A stretch of DNA of 64,000 nucleotides from Sulfitobacter sp. BSw21498 (GTDB lineage Bacteria > Pseudomonadota > Alphaproteobacteria > Rhodobacterales > Rhodobacteraceae): contig NZ_CP040753.1 of NCBI RefSeq assembly GCF_006064855.1, positions 310,001 to 374,000 on the forward strand, given 5' to 3'. A program made the position numbers and the translations under genes. A model generated the notes under the pieces. The model worked only from the letters and a program-made list of their open reading frames with translations. It searched no databases and was not told where the DNA came from. Of the stretch, positions 42,758-52,919 are shown in pieces. The stretch's first letter is position 1. Each line of letters starts with the position of its first letter.

Positions 42758-43414
42758 TCAAGATAGATCAGGGAAGATGTTAGCGAATTGATTTTTCAGC
42801 GCGATGTCGACGTCTTCCATCGTAACCGGCAGGCCAAGATCGACGAGCGATGTCACACCGTGTTGCTGAATGCCGCATGGAACGATTCCGGAAAAATGTT
42901 CCAGATTTGGATCAACATTTATACTTATTCCGTGGAAGCTGATCCACTTTCGTAGCCGAATGCCAATCGCTGCAATTTTGTCTTCACGAATATCCCCGTT
43001 CGAACTCAGCGGTTTGTCGCGGCGCTCCACCCAGACGCCGACGCGACCTTCTTTGATTTCTCCGCTGACGGTAAAGCTTGCTAGCGTTGCGATGACCCAG
43101 TGTTCAAGGTCTTGCACAAATCGTCTCACGTCTCGGCCGCGCTTACCTACATCTAGCATTACGTAGACAACGCGTTGGCCTGGGCCGTGGTAGGTGTATT
43201 GTCCACCGCGCCTTGTTTCAAATACCGGAAACCGCGTTGGATCGGTCAGGTCTTCAATCTTGGCAGAAGTGCCGGCTGAATATAGCGGGGGGTGCTCTAC
43301 GAGCCAGATGCACTCGTCAGCGCAATTCGAGGCGATAAGGGAGGCGCGTTCCTCCATCCACGCTTCAGCTTCGCGGAAATCAACAAGCTCTTTGGACGTG
43401 ATCCATTCAACCAT
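42758..43414 (-). CDS. lipB: Octanoyltransferase (lipoate biosynthesis)
   Basis: A 218-residue LipB, which moves octanoyl from acyl carrier protein to lipoyl domains. The signature [21 protein letters not shown] (about 67-87), the [21 protein letters not shown] block (catalytic Lys in the RLRKW region) and FSGIVPCGI (active-site Cys) are complete. The ATG at 43414 fits the family start (EWITS). It shares the strand of ctaD and of the DsbA-family gene upstream. The protein is cytoplasmic. Confidence 0.94.
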   Translation of the reverse strand: MVEWITSKELVDFREAEAWMEERASLIASNCADECIWLVEHPPLYSAGTSAKIEDLTDPTRFPVFETRRGGQYTYHGPGQRVVYVMLDVGKRGRDVRRFVQDLEHWVIATLASFTVSGEIKEGRVGVWVERRDKPLSSNGDIREDKIAAIGIRLRKWISFHGISINVDPNLEHFSGIVPCGIQQHGVTSLVDLGLPVTMEDVDIALKNQFANIFPDLS

Positions 43415-43453
43415 ACTAAATGCACCGGCTAGGAGGGAATGGCAGAGCGCGCA

Positions 43454-44122
43454 TTATGCGGCACTCATTTCTTTGACGACCTTTTCTAGAATTTGCACAT
43501 AGTTATCGACACCCTGCGCACCGGTAACCAGGTATTTTCCGGCGAAAACCATCGACGGAACGCCTGAGATTCCCTGGGATGTCCAGACCGATTGCCGCTC
43601 GCGAACGCGTTCAACGTGGCTTTTGCCGTCCAGAACCTGCCGCGCTTCATCACGGTCCAGTCCAACCTGAGCTGCAACGTCGACAAGCACTTTAGGGTCA
43701 GAGACATCCAAGCCCGCGGTGAAATGTGCTTCGAACAGAGCGAGCTTCAGTGGATGCTGAAGGTTTTGATCTTGTGCCCAATCCAGCAATTGGTGGGCTG
43801 CAAAGCTGTTGACGATACGGCTCTCCGCATCAAATTGAAAATCAATCCCAAGTTGAGAACCGATTTGAGTAAGATGGGCACGATTCTGAGCGGACTGCTC
43901 GGGCGATGCGCCATATTTTTCGGCAATATGCTCCACTAGGTTTTGACCCTCTGGGCCCATTTGGGGGTTCAGCTCGAACGGATGCCAGCGAATGAAAGCA
44001 CCGATGTTCAAGGCAGCTAACGCCTGTTCTAGCTGGCGATACCCGACAATACACCAAGGACACATGACATCAGAGACAATATCGATCTGAAGGGCAAGGG
44101 TGGTTGGGCTCGCTTGGGTCAT
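43454..44122 (-). CDS. DsbA-family oxidoreductase, FrnE-like
   Basis: A 222-residue thioredoxin-fold protein. There is a redox motif CPWC in SDVMCPWCIVGYRQLEQAL (about residues 18-36) and a helical insertion typical of FrnE/2-hydroxychromene-2-carboxylate isomerase relatives. The cis-Pro segment is SGVPSMVFAGKYLVTGAQ. There is no signal peptide, so a cytoplasmic redox or isomerase role is likely; the substrate is unknown. The ATG at 44122 was chosen because aaggaagagat stands just before it; an in-frame ATG at 44140 lacks a site. Confidence 0.88.
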   Translation of the reverse strand: MTQASPTTLALQIDIVSDVMCPWCIVGYRQLEQALAALNIGAFIRWHPFELNPQMGPEGQNLVEHIAEKYGASPEQSAQNRAHLTQIGSQLGIDFQFDAESRIVNSFAAHQLLDWAQDQNLQHPLKLALFEAHFTAGLDVSDPKVLVDVAAQVGLDRDEARQVLDGKSHVERVRERQSVWTSQGISGVPSMVFAGKYLVTGAQGVDNYVQILEKVVKEMSAA

Positions 44123-44297
44123 ATCTCTTCCTTGATTCATATCCTCCCTTAAGTTTACGTCCTTGCGCTGATTTTCAAGTCATGCTGCCTAATTGAGTGG
44201 TAAATCACATGAATCTGAACAAGCCCTTAAGCCAGCGCATTTTAGCTCTTCACTTTGCGAAAAACTTTGTCTAAACGAGCCTCACAAACCATGGCGT

Positions 44298-44383
44298 GCG
44301 GTCGTGGCGGAATGGTAGACGCGCAGCGTTGAGGTCGCTGTGGGGTAACACCCGTGAGAGTTCGAGTCTCTCCGACCGCACCA
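44298..44383 (+). tRNA. tRNA-Leu (anticodon GAG), CCA encoded
   Basis: An 86-nt class II tRNA: acceptor gcggtcg/cgaccgc, D-arm with ggcggaatggtagacgc, anticodon stem gcagcg with loop ttgaggt (GAG), long variable arm, T-arm gagag-ttcgagt-ctctc, discriminator A and CCA. Confidence 0.96.
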
Positions 44384-44452
44384 CTGGTTTGATTTTCCAT
44401 CATATTTCACCACAGACGAAGACTTCCGGGACGCGGACGCCCCGAATTCTCG

Positions 44453-45601
44453 TTATGTGTCAAGCGCTTGTATCAAGTCGTTTCTCAGGTCATCAATGCC
44501 TTCGATACCGACCGACAGTCGTAGCAACCCCTCTGGTATCCCGGTATGTGGCTCGATTGTGTGGCGATGCTCGACCAGGCTTTCTACACCACCGAGCGAG
44601 GTTGCCCGGTGGAAGATAGCTAGCTTGCTAACGACCGTTAGCGCGGCCTCTGCACCACCTTTGACCACACACGATAAAAGCGAACCAAATCCGCCGGTCA
44701 TTTGTGCTTGCGCCAGCTCATAGCCGGGATGGGATGGAAGGCCTGGATAAAATACGGTTTCGATTTTCGGATGATCCTGCAGGAACACGGCTAATTTCGC
44801 CGCATTGTAAGACATCTCTCTAACGCGAAGTGGCAGCGTACGCATTCCCCGGACCAGAAGCCATGCTTCGAATGGGCCGATGACCGCGCCGGCATCATGA
44901 CGGTCAATCTTAATATCCTCCCAAACGCGCCCGGTCACGTCGTTGGTTGCCAATACCCCAGCCAATACGTCCGAGTGTCCGTTGATCCCTTTGGTGGCCG
45001 AGTGCATTACGATATCAGCGCCGTGGCGCAGCGGCTGTTGCAATACCGGCGTTGCGGCGGTGCTATCGACCACAAGCAACCCGCCGACGGCGTGAACCGC
45101 ATCAGCGGCGGCCTGGATGTCAACCACACGAAGCCAAGGATTCGACGGTGTCTCAATCAATGCGAGTGTTGGCTTGAAGATCGCGCAATTCTCTTTAAAT
45201 GCATCAGTATCCGAGGCTTCGACCTCGCGTACTTCAATGTCACGGCGGGTGCAGAAGTCCCGTATCCATTTTGTTGTGCCCCAATAGATCTGGCTTTGTA
45301 CCAATACGCGGCCACCATTAGGCACCGTCCGAAACGCAGCTGCCAGCGCTGCCATGCCTGATGGAAACAAAAGCGTTTCCTTTGCGCCTTCTAACTGTGC
45401 CAGTACGTTCTCCGCGACGCGCACAATATCACTTTGATCGCGCAGGTAGATATTGTCTGGACGTAGCGGCTGGTATGCTGCGTCCCGCAGATATGTCGTG
45501 GCCATTGGCAATGCTGGGACGACACCGCCGGTTTGAACATCAATGGCACCCGCCGCTTGGGCAGCGATTGTAGCGGGGCTTAAACGAGACGTATCAGACA
45601 T
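44453..45601 (-). CDS. Cystathionine beta-lyase/gamma-synthase family PLP enzyme
   Basis: A 382-residue Cys/Met metabolism PLP enzyme. The PLP lysine is Lys204 in VMHSATKGINGHSDVLAG; other cofactor residues lie in LFPSGMAALAAAF, LIETPSNPWLRV and VVDSTAATPVLQQP. It is shorter than MetY at 28267 and closer to MetC (cystathionine beta-lyase), but MetB or another lyase cannot be excluded from sequence alone. The ATG at 45601 is preceded by a weak site. It lies 70 nt from the tRNA-Leu on the opposite strand and is divergent from purB. Confidence 0.87.
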   Translation of the reverse strand: MSDTSRLSPATIAAQAAGAIDVQTGGVVPALPMATTYLRDAAYQPLRPDNIYLRDQSDIVRVAENVLAQLEGAKETLLFPSGMAALAAAFRTVPNGGRVLVQSQIYWGTTKWIRDFCTRRDIEVREVEASDTDAFKENCAIFKPTLALIETPSNPWLRVVDIQAAADAVHAVGGLLVVDSTAATPVLQQPLRHGADIVMHSATKGINGHSDVLAGVLATNDVTGRVWEDIKIDRHDAGAVIGPFEAWLLVRGMRTLPLRVREMSYNAAKLAVFLQDHPKIETVFYPGLPSHPGYELAQAQMTGGFGSLLSCVVKGGAEAALTVVSKLAIFHRATSLGGVESLVEHRHTIEPHTGIPEGLLRLSVGIEGIDDLRNDLIQALDT

Positions 45602-45855
45602 TTCTTAACGATTCCCTAATGGTACAGTTCTTTCAATTTATGGCACCTTTGCCCGCCGCGACAAAAACTGCCAGCCCGGAAAGCGATAATCTGACCGCTT
45701 CTTCATTTTGCCGGTAAACTCCCGCCGGAGGCGCCTATGATCAAGGCGCGCTTTTGATCTAGAAATGGCGTTATAGGGGTTCAGACTTGTTCTTTACCCC
45801 CCCGCGGTCTATCCCGCGGCTACATCAAAACACCCCAAAACAAAGGTATCACCAC

Positions 45856-47160
45856 ATGATTCCCCGTTATTCCCGCCCCGAGATGGTTGCGATCTGGTCC
45901 CCTGAAACCAAGTTCCGCATCTGGTACGAGATCGAGGCGCATGCCTGTGACGCAATGGCCGACCTTGGGGTGATCCCGCGCGAAAACGCTGAAGCAGTTT
46001 GGAAAGCCAAAGATGTCGAGTTTGATGTGGCGCGGATTGACGAGATCGAAGCCGTTACAAAACACGACGTTATCGCATTTCTGACCCACCTGGCAGAGCA
46101 TGTAGGCAGTGACGAGGCCCGGTTTGTGCACCAGGGGATGACCTCTTCTGACGTTTTAGACACTTGCTTTAACGTACAATTAACCCGTGCCGCCGATATT
46201 CTGATTGATGACATGGGCTTGCTGCTGGCCGCGCTGAAACGCCGTGCCATGGAACATAAGAATACGCTGCGCGTCGGGCGTAGCCACGGCATCCACGCCG
46301 AACCAACGACGATGGGCCTTACCTTTGCGCGCTTCTATGCAGAGATGGACCGCAACCTGACACGCCTGAAAACGGCCCGATCCGAAATCGCGACCGGTGC
46401 CATCTCGGGCGCGGTAGGCACGTTTGCGAATATCGATCCGCGCATTGAAGAGCACGTGTGCGAAAAGCTCGGCCTGTCGCCCGAGCCGGTGAGCACGCAG
46501 ATCATCCCTCGCGACCGCCATGCCGCGTTCTTTGCCGCCCTCGGCGTGATCGCCAGCTCGATTGAGAACGTCGCGACCGAAGTACGCCATATGCAGCGTA
46601 CCGAAGTCCTTGAAGGGGCGGAGTTCTTTTCGGCGGGCCAGAAGGGCTCTTCGGCAATGCCGCATAAAAAGAACCCTGTGTTGACTGAGAACCTGACCGG
46701 GCTGGCCCGCACGATCCGCATGGCCGTAATCCCTGCGATGGAAAACGTTACCACGTGGCACGAGCGCGATATTTCGCATTCCAGCGTAGAGCGGGCGATA
46801 GGGCCGGACACTACGATAACACTCGACTTCGCACTTCACCGTTTGACCGGCGTGATCGACAATATGCTGATCTATCCAGATAACATGCTGGCCAACATGA
46901 ACAAATTCAGCGGTTTGGTGATGTCTCAGCGTGTTTTGCTTGCTCTGACGCAGGCCGGCGTCAGCCGCGAAGACAGCTATAAGCTCGTGCAACGTAACGC
47001 GATGAAGGTTTGGGAGGACGGCAAGGACTTCAAAACGGAGTTGTTGGCTGATGACGAAGTCTTGACTGCGCTAAGTGCTGAAGAGATCGAAGAAAAGTTC
47101 GACCTTGGCTACCATACGAAGCATGTAGATACGATCTTCAAGCGCGTTTTCAAAGATTGA
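45856..47160 (+). CDS. purB: Adenylosuccinate lyase
   Basis: A 434-residue lyase of the fumarase/aspartase superfamily, acting twice in purine synthesis (SAICAR and adenylosuccinate). Motifs: RSHGIHAEPTTMGLTFARF (general base His), MTSSDVLDT and the signature SSAMPHKKNPVLTENL. The start MIPRYSRPEM at 45856 is the family start; the frame runs upstream to a TTG at 45787, but aaagg precedes the ATG. A ccgcgg/ccgcgg hairpin lies about 40 nt upstream. A strong terminator follows at 47180. Confidence 0.96.
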   Translation: MIPRYSRPEMVAIWSPETKFRIWYEIEAHACDAMADLGVIPRENAEAVWKAKDVEFDVARIDEIEAVTKHDVIAFLTHLAEHVGSDEARFVHQGMTSSDVLDTCFNVQLTRAADILIDDMGLLLAALKRRAMEHKNTLRVGRSHGIHAEPTTMGLTFARFYAEMDRNLTRLKTARSEIATGAISGAVGTFANIDPRIEEHVCEKLGLSPEPVSTQIIPRDRHAAFFAALGVIASSIENVATEVRHMQRTEVLEGAEFFSAGQKGSSAMPHKKNPVLTENLTGLARTIRMAVIPAMENVTTWHERDISHSSVERAIGPDTTITLDFALHRLTGVIDNMLIYPDNMLANMNKFSGLVMSQRVLLALTQAGVSREDSYKLVQRNAMKVWEDGKDFKTELLADDEVLTALSAEEIEEKFDLGYHTKHVDTIFKRVFKD

Positions 47161-47179
47161 TCTGGCGCTGACATCCTAG

Positions 47180-47209
47180 GCTGCATCGTTGCGACGGTGC
47201 AGCTTTTTT
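47180..47209 (+). terminator. Rho-independent terminator of purB
   Basis: gctgcatcgt with acggtgcagc (10 bp, one T-G), tgcg loop, then six T. It lies 19 nt after the purB stop. Confidence 0.92.
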
Positions 47210-47323
47210 GATTAAAAGGGTGCGCATTTTAGCCCTATCGCTCTCGCTATCGTGACGCTACGCTTTACCTGTGGTCCAGATCGGCTAACATCTACAGTGT
47301 GATTAGTTCAGGAGCGTTTGAGT

Positions 47324-47848
47324 ATGCGTGTTGTGTTTGCGTCCATCCTGTCATTGGCGCTGCCGATTGCAGCCTTTGCGGCGGGCTCCGGTAATACGTC
47401 TCCGCCAAAGCCTGTCGTGAAATGCGAAGACGGGCAGGTGTATGAAAAGAAATCCAAAACTTGCGTCGATGCAAAAGACAGTCGCCTGACGCCGGACGAC
47501 CGATATCAAGCTGTCCGTGAACTGGCCTATGCCGGGGCCTATGAGGACGCGCAAGTCGTGCTTGCCGCTATGCCAGAATATGACGACCGGCGTCTTACCT
47601 ATATGGGTTTCACCACCCGCAAGATGGGCGATCTATCGGGTAGCATGACATTTTACGCGCGTGCTCTTGAAGCCAATCCTGCCAACATTCTTGCACGGTC
47701 CTATCTTGGGCAGGCGCTGGTTGAGCAAGGTAATATCCCCGCCGCGCTGTCTGAGCTGCGTGCCATTCGTGCGCATGGCGGGGCAGGGACGTGGGCCGAA
47801 GCCTCCTTGCGCACAGCTATCTCTACCGGTCAGACATTCAGCTATTGA
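47324..47848 (+). CDS. Exported TPR-repeat protein
   Basis: A 174-residue protein with a signal peptide (VVFASILSLALPIAAFAAG, cleavage near residue 19), a short region with two cysteines (VKCEDGQVYEKKSKTCVD) and about three TPR units (RYQAVRELAYAGAYEDAQVVLAAMP, MTFYARALEANPANILARSYLGQALVEQGN). The role is unknown; probably a periplasmic scaffold. The ATG at 47324 follows aggag at about 9 nt. An LpxL-like gene follows on the same strand, 123 nt away. Confidence 0.85.
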   Translation: MRVVFASILSLALPIAAFAAGSGNTSPPKPVVKCEDGQVYEKKSKTCVDAKDSRLTPDDRYQAVRELAYAGAYEDAQVVLAAMPEYDDRRLTYMGFTTRKMGDLSGSMTFYARALEANPANILARSYLGQALVEQGNIPAALSELRAIRAHGGAGTWAEASLRTAISTGQTFSY

Positions 47849-47971
47849 AATCGCATTCCACCCGGTGACGCATTGCCTGCCGGGTGAAACTCGCTTGTTG
47901 CGCGGTGCCCTGCACGGTATGAACGGCAGGCCCCGCTCCTTTGGGGCGCTTTTCCTTGCAGGCAGACGCGC

Positions 47972-48874
47972 ATGGCCAGTCCTAAGTACGCTTCAAATGT
48001 TCCGCTTAAACGGCGCATTGGTCACTATGTAACCAATGCGTTTATAGTTGGTGTCATCCGTTTAGCCCTGTTGCTGCCCTATGAGGCGCGGTTGGCTTTC
48101 GTTGGTTGGATTGTTCAGCGCGTTATCGGGCCGGTGGCGGGATATAGGGCGCGAGCGCTAAAAAACCTAGCCATGATCTGGCCGCAGACGTCCAAAGAGA
48201 GACGTGAAGAGATTGCTTCAAAATGTCTGAATAATGTCGGGCGCAGCTTCATAGAAAACTACTCGGCGCGTGACTTCCCTAAGCGCATGGCTAAAAATAC
48301 ACTGATCGGGCCAGGCTTCATTGCGCTGGAGGCGGCCGCTAAAAACGTCAAGCCCGTCATTCTCGTGACCGGCCACTACGGCAACTACGAGGCGACGCGC
48401 GCTTGTCTTGTGGCGCGGGGGTATGACGTTGGCGGCCTCTATCGCAATATGAAAAACCCCTACTTCAACGCGCACTACGTCCAGACGATGGAAGCATTCG
48501 GCGGTCCGGTTTTCCCCCAAGGGCGCCGCGGTACCGCCGGTTTTGTGCGTCATCTAAAGGAGGGAGGGCAGTTGGTGCTGTTGTTCGATCAGCATGTATT
48601 TGGTGCGCCGATGCTGGATTTTCTGGGCGTGCCCGCAAACACCGCGCTCTCCGCCGCCGAGCTTGCGCTACGCTATGATGCTTTGCTTATCCCGTTTTAC
48701 GGCATTCGCCAACCGGATGGCGTGTCGTTCGAGACCGTTCTTGAGGCTCCGGTGCCGCACAGCGACGCGGCTACGATGACGCAAGCATTGAATGACAGCC
48801 TGACGGCGCGTGTAGAGGCGGATCCGGAACAATGGTTTTGGGTCCATCGGCGCTGGCGCAATCGGGGCAAGTAA
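47972..48874 (+). CDS. Lysophospholipid/lipid A acyltransferase, LpxL/HtrB family
   Basis: A 300-residue inner-membrane acyltransferase. There is one N-terminal hydrophobic helix (about 18-38, FIVGVIRLALLLPYEARLAF), the acyltransferase motif VTGHYGNYEATRACL (HX4E type), GLYRNMKNPYFN, and FPQGRRGTAGFVRHLKEGGQLVLLFDQH (about 175-202). The C-terminal WFWVHRRWRNRG is typical of LpxL/LpxM. It adds a secondary acyl chain to lipid A or a related lipid; which acyl chain is unknown. A gcccc/ggggc hairpin with a T-run precedes the ATG closely. Confidence 0.9.
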   Translation: MASPKYASNVPLKRRIGHYVTNAFIVGVIRLALLLPYEARLAFVGWIVQRVIGPVAGYRARALKNLAMIWPQTSKERREEIASKCLNNVGRSFIENYSARDFPKRMAKNTLIGPGFIALEAAAKNVKPVILVTGHYGNYEATRACLVARGYDVGGLYRNMKNPYFNAHYVQTMEAFGGPVFPQGRRGTAGFVRHLKEGGQLVLLFDQHVFGAPMLDFLGVPANTALSAAELALRYDALLIPFYGIRQPDGVSFETVLEAPVPHSDAATMTQALNDSLTARVEADPEQWFWVHRRWRNRGK

Positions 48875-48913
48875 ATCCAATTTTACGATATTCTACCGGC
48901 GTCGCGCGTCTTT

Positions 48914-49612
48914 TTACCTGATGCGCGCCGCGGCGACGATCTCTCCGGCATTGCTGCGCTGGACTAGAACAACACTCGGCATGTCTCCGGTGACAGTCGC
49001 CGTGAGGGACAGCGGTGCCTGCCCGCTCCATTGATCAAGTGCCTGCCAGCCTGCGACAATATTGCGGTTCTCGAACGTATGGCCTGCGTTTTCGCCGCGC
49101 TTGACCTGCGTCGCAGCGATGGGGTGATACCGCAGCATAAACACGTCAAATGGACCCGACGCGCCGGACAGCGTGTGTGCTTTGATTTCCAGCATGTCGC
49201 CGTCACGTGCAATCCTCAGGTCAACTTGGGGGGCATCGGACTTATGCTTGTTGATGGCTTCCATCAGTTCAACCGGCTTGGCTCCGACAACATCTGTCTC
49301 GCCGTTCACAATCATCTCGGGCGTATAGATAGATGTGCGTCCCCCTGTTATCGCGTAGGCACGTTGCCGTTCAGCGTGCGCAGGCGCACCGAACGGGTCT
49401 TTCCAGCCAATGTAATCCCAATAGTCCACATGAAACGCCAGCGCGATCACGTCCTCCCGTTCGGAAAGCGCCGCGAACAGCTCGTCCGCGGGTGGGCAGG
49501 AAGAGCACCCCTGCGACGTAAAGAGTTCGACCACGACAGGACGGTCTTGTGCAAAAGCAGGTGCGACGGACAGCAAGCTGGTAACAATGAGGGACGTGAG
49601 CAGGCGGGACAT
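48914..49612 (-). CDS. Exported DUF1223 thioredoxin-like protein
   Basis: A 232-residue protein with a signal peptide (LLTSLIVTSLLSVAPAFAQD) and a thioredoxin-like core containing the redox motif CSSC in TSQGCSSCPPADELF. FHVDYWDYIGWKDPFG, YTPEMIVNGETDVVG and a beta-rich C-terminal half follow. It belongs to DUF1223; the function is not established. The ATG at 49612 was chosen because the signal peptide begins there; a longer frame to 49798 has no support. It is convergent with the LpxL-like gene (39 nt). Confidence 0.88.
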   Translation of the reverse strand: MSRLLTSLIVTSLLSVAPAFAQDRPVVVELFTSQGCSSCPPADELFAALSEREDVIALAFHVDYWDYIGWKDPFGAPAHAERQRAYAITGGRTSIYTPEMIVNGETDVVGAKPVELMEAINKHKSDAPQVDLRIARDGDMLEIKAHTLSGASGPFDVFMLRYHPIAATQVKRGENAGHTFENRNIVAGWQALDQWSGQAPLSLTATVTGDMPSVVLVQRSNAGEIVAAARIR

Positions 49613-49846
49613 CGCAGGGTACTTTCGGTTTGGATGTTCAATTCGTAGACTGGGCGTATTGCAATTACCACTCAACCTTTGTTGAGGCATTGAAACGTTA
49701 TGGTGCAATGTGAAAAATGCCATACTCCAGTACACAACGGTATACAAAAGCGGTCGAAACGCGTGTTTGCAGTTGAAACGACCTGCGCAATAAGGCATTT
49801 AGACCCCAAGTCACCGACCTTTTTTAACCCATAAAGGGAGCCATCC

Positions 49847-52621
49847 ATGACCATTATCGTTGGCCAGGACACCGCCAAAACCCGCAAAACACTTTCTGCG
49901 GGCAGCCAATCCATCGCTTATTATTCGATTCCTGCAGCGCAGGAAGCCGGTCTGGGTGATTTCTCGAACTTGCCAGCCGCGCTTAAGGTGGTTCTGGAAA
50001 ACATGCTGCGTTTCGAGGATGGCAAAACCGTCACCGTCGACGACATCAAGGCGTTTGCCGAATGGGGTGCCAAGGGCGGTCAGAACCCGCGCGAGATCGC
50101 GTATCGTCCCGCCCGCGTGCTGATGCAGGATTTCACCGGCGTGCCTGCGGTTGTTGACCTTGCTGCGATGCGTGACGGGCTGGTGGCCTTGGGCGGCGAC
50201 GCCGACAAGATCAACCCGCTGAACCCCGTTGATCTGGTTATTGACCACTCGGTTATGATCGACGAGTTTGGCAACCCACGCGCGTTCCAGATGAACGTCG
50301 ACCGCGAATATGAACGCAACATCGAACGTTATACCTTCCTGAAATGGGGTCAAAAAGCGTTTAACAACTTCCGCGTTGTTCCCCCAGGCACAGGCATCTG
50401 CCACCAGGTGAACCTTGAATATCTGTCGCAAACAGTCTGGACAGACACGGACCAAGACGGCGTCGAAGTCGCATACCCCGATACACTTGTAGGGACCGAC
50501 AGCCACACCACCATGGTTAACGGCATGGCCGTTTTGGGCTGGGGTGTTGGCGGTATCGAAGCCGAAGCCGCGATGCTGGGGCAGCCGATCTCGATGCTGA
50601 TTCCAGAAGTTATCGGGTTCGAGCTGACCGGTGCCATGATGGAAGGCACCACCGGGACCGATCTGGTGCTGAAGGTCGTTGAAATGCTGCGCAAAAAAGG
50701 CGTAGTGAGCAAATTCGTCGAATTCTACGGCGCTGGCCTTGATACGCTGCCATTGGCCGACCGTGCCACTATTGCCAACATGGCCCCCGAATACGGCGCG
50801 ACCTGTGGCTTCTTCCCGATCGATGCCGAAACCCTGCGCTACATGCGGACAACCGGCCGCGACGAAGACCGCATTGCGCTGGTCGAAGCATATGCCAAGG
50901 AAAACGGCATGTGGCGTGACGAAGGCTATGCGCCCATCTACACCGACACGCTGTCGCTGGATATGGGCACGATCGTACCTGCGATTTCCGGCCCGAAACG
51001 CCCACAAGACTACATTGCACTCACGTCGGCACACACGGCATTTGCAGAATACGTCAAAGGCGTGCGCGAGGGCAAAGACACCTCTGCCAATTCGGAAATC
51101 CGTTGGGAAGGCGAGGGCGGCCAGCCTGAACCTCGCGACATCCCCGGGGACGAAGGTAACCACAAACGCGGTTATGTTCAGACCGAGGATGGCAACTATC
51201 AGTTGCATGACGGGTCCATCGTGATCGCGTCGATCACATCGTGTACCAACACCTCCAACCCCTATGTGATGATCGGTGCCGGTCTGGTTGCCCGCAAGGC
51301 GCGCGCTTTGGGTCTGACCCGCAAGCCTTGGGTCAAAACATCGCTTGCCCCTGGTAGCCAAGTTGTGTCCGCCTACCTTGAGGCCGCAAACCTCCAAGAA
51401 GATCTGGATGCGATCGGCTTTAACCTTGTCGGCTATGGTTGCACCACCTGTATCGGGAACTCCGGTCCGCTTGAGGCTCCGATCAGCAAGGCGATTAACG
51501 ATTACGACCTGATCGGGACGTCGGTCCTGTCGGGCAACCGGAACTTCGAAGGCCGGATTTCGCCTGACGTACGTGCCAACTATCTGGCGTCGCCTCCCTT
51601 GGTTGTGGCCTATGCGCTGGTCGGTGACATGAACGTCGATCTGGCAAGTGCGCCTTTGGGTCAGGATCAAGACGGGAACGACGTCTATCTGAAAGACATC
51701 TGGCCAACGTCCAAGGAAGTCGCTGATCTGGTCGAGCAGACCGTGACCCGCGCAGCGTTCCAGGAAAAATATGCCGACGTCTTTAAAGGCGATGAAAAGT
51801 GGCAGTCCGTCGAAACCACCGACGCCAAGACCTATGACTGGCCACCGCAATCGACCTATGTTCAGAACCCGCCGTACTTCCAAGGCATGTCGCCAGAGCC
51901 GGGCGTGATCACAAACATCGAAAACGCCAAAGTTCTGGCCGTTCTGGGTGACATGATCACAACCGACCACATCTCGCCTGCTGGTTCCTTCAAGGAAACC
52001 ACACCTGCGGGTCAGTATCTGGTTGAACGTCAGGTGCCTGTGCGTGAATTCAACTCGTACGGCAGCCGTCGTGGTAACCACGAAGTCATGATGCGCGGCA
52101 CTTTTGCCAACATCCGGATCAAGAACGAAATGCTGGATGGCGTCGAGGGCGGTTATACCAAAGGCCCCGATGGCGAACAGACGTCGATCTTTGATGCAGC
52201 GATGGCGCATCAGGAAAACGGCACGCCGCTGGTGATCTTCGGTGGCGAGCAATACGGCGCAGGTTCGTCACGTGACTGGGCGGCCAAGGGTACGGCTCTG
52301 CTGGGCGTCAAAGCTGTTATCGCAGAGAACTTTGAACGTATTCACCGGTCGAACCTTGTTGGCATGGGTGTCATCCCGTTCGAATTCACCAACGGTGACA
52401 CGCGCAAAAGCCTGGGTCTGACGGGCGAAGAAACCGTATCAATCAGCGGTCTCGACACCATCAAGCCACTGCAAGAAGTGCCGTGCACAATCACCATGGC
52501 AGACGGTTCGGTCAAAGAGATCATGATCAAGTGCCGCATCGATACCGCGATCGAGATCGAATACATCGAACACGGTGGCGTTCTGCATTACGTGCTGCGC
52601 AACCTCGCGAAATCGGCCTGA
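49847..52621 (+). CDS. acnA: Aconitate hydratase A
   Basis: A 924-residue aconitase of the AcnA/IRP1 type. The [4Fe-4S] ligands are in SITSCTNTSNP and GYGCTTCIGNSGPL. Other motifs: VGTDSHTTMVNGMAVLGWGVGGIEAEA, and GAGSSRDWAAKG in the swivel domain. It isomerises citrate to isocitrate in the TCA cycle; AcnA proteins can also bind mRNA when the cluster is lost. The ATG at 49847 follows aagggag. It is monocistronic with a strong terminator at 52655. Confidence 0.97.
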   Translation: MTIIVGQDTAKTRKTLSAGSQSIAYYSIPAAQEAGLGDFSNLPAALKVVLENMLRFEDGKTVTVDDIKAFAEWGAKGGQNPREIAYRPARVLMQDFTGVPAVVDLAAMRDGLVALGGDADKINPLNPVDLVIDHSVMIDEFGNPRAFQMNVDREYERNIERYTFLKWGQKAFNNFRVVPPGTGICHQVNLEYLSQTVWTDTDQDGVEVAYPDTLVGTDSHTTMVNGMAVLGWGVGGIEAEAAMLGQPISMLIPEVIGFELTGAMMEGTTGTDLVLKVVEMLRKKGVVSKFVEFYGAGLDTLPLADRATIANMAPEYGATCGFFPIDAETLRYMRTTGRDEDRIALVEAYAKENGMWRDEGYAPIYTDTLSLDMGTIVPAISGPKRPQDYIALTSAHTAFAEYVKGVREGKDTSANSEIRWEGEGGQPEPRDIPGDEGNHKRGYVQTEDGNYQLHDGSIVIASITSCTNTSNPYVMIGAGLVARKARALGLTRKPWVKTSLAPGSQVVSAYLEAANLQEDLDAIGFNLVGYGCTTCIGNSGPLEAPISKAINDYDLIGTSVLSGNRNFEGRISPDVRANYLASPPLVVAYALVGDMNVDLASAPLGQDQDGNDVYLKDIWPTSKEVADLVEQTVTRAAFQEKYADVFKGDEKWQSVETTDAKTYDWPPQSTYVQNPPYFQGMSPEPGVITNIENAKVLAVLGDMITTDHISPAGSFKETTPAGQYLVERQVPVREFNSYGSRRGNHEVMMRGTFANIRIKNEMLDGVEGGYTKGPDGEQTSIFDAAMAHQENGTPLVIFGGEQYGAGSSRDWAAKGTALLGVKAVIAENFERIHRSNLVGMGVIPFEFTNGDTRKSLGLTGEETVSISGLDTIKPLQEVPCTITMADGSVKEIMIKCRIDTAIEIEYIEHGGVLHYVLRNLAKSA

Positions 52622-52654
52622 TCACAGGCCACGGGCCGCCGTGTGCGACCCTAA

Positions 52655-52690
52655 AAAACGCCCGCCAAGTTTCAGCTTGGCGGGCGTTTT
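52655..52690 (+). terminator. Strong terminator of acnA
   Basis: A 15-bp stem formed by aaaacgcccgccaag and cttggcgggcgtttt (52655-52669, 52676-52690), with a tttcag loop. A T-run is present in the stem end on both strands, so it can act both ways. Confidence 0.95.
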
Positions 52691-52919
52691 GCATATCAGG
52701 CCCACGCCATCACGGCAAAGTTCCGCTGTCATGCGTGAAATGACGCAATCCGGCGCGTTTTGCGGTTCACAATCCTGATTTTGCCCAACAGACTGTTTGC
52801 CGAAAGCAGGCGGTTTCCGCTATGCATAAGCTAATAACAAACTTGTTTTCTGACGTTGCGGTCGCGCGCTCTAAGTCTCACCCAACGACACGTCGTACCA
52901 TGAGTACAGGGAGCACCGC

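Noticed and set aside
45787..45855. Extended start of purB at a TTG
   Set aside because: The extra residues have no family match and the ATG at 45856 has a ribosome-binding site and the family start.
49811..52252. An 813-codon open frame on the minus strand
   Set aside because: It lies entirely antisense to acnA, has no recognisable family motif, and is the kind of mirror frame expected opposite a long GC-rich gene.
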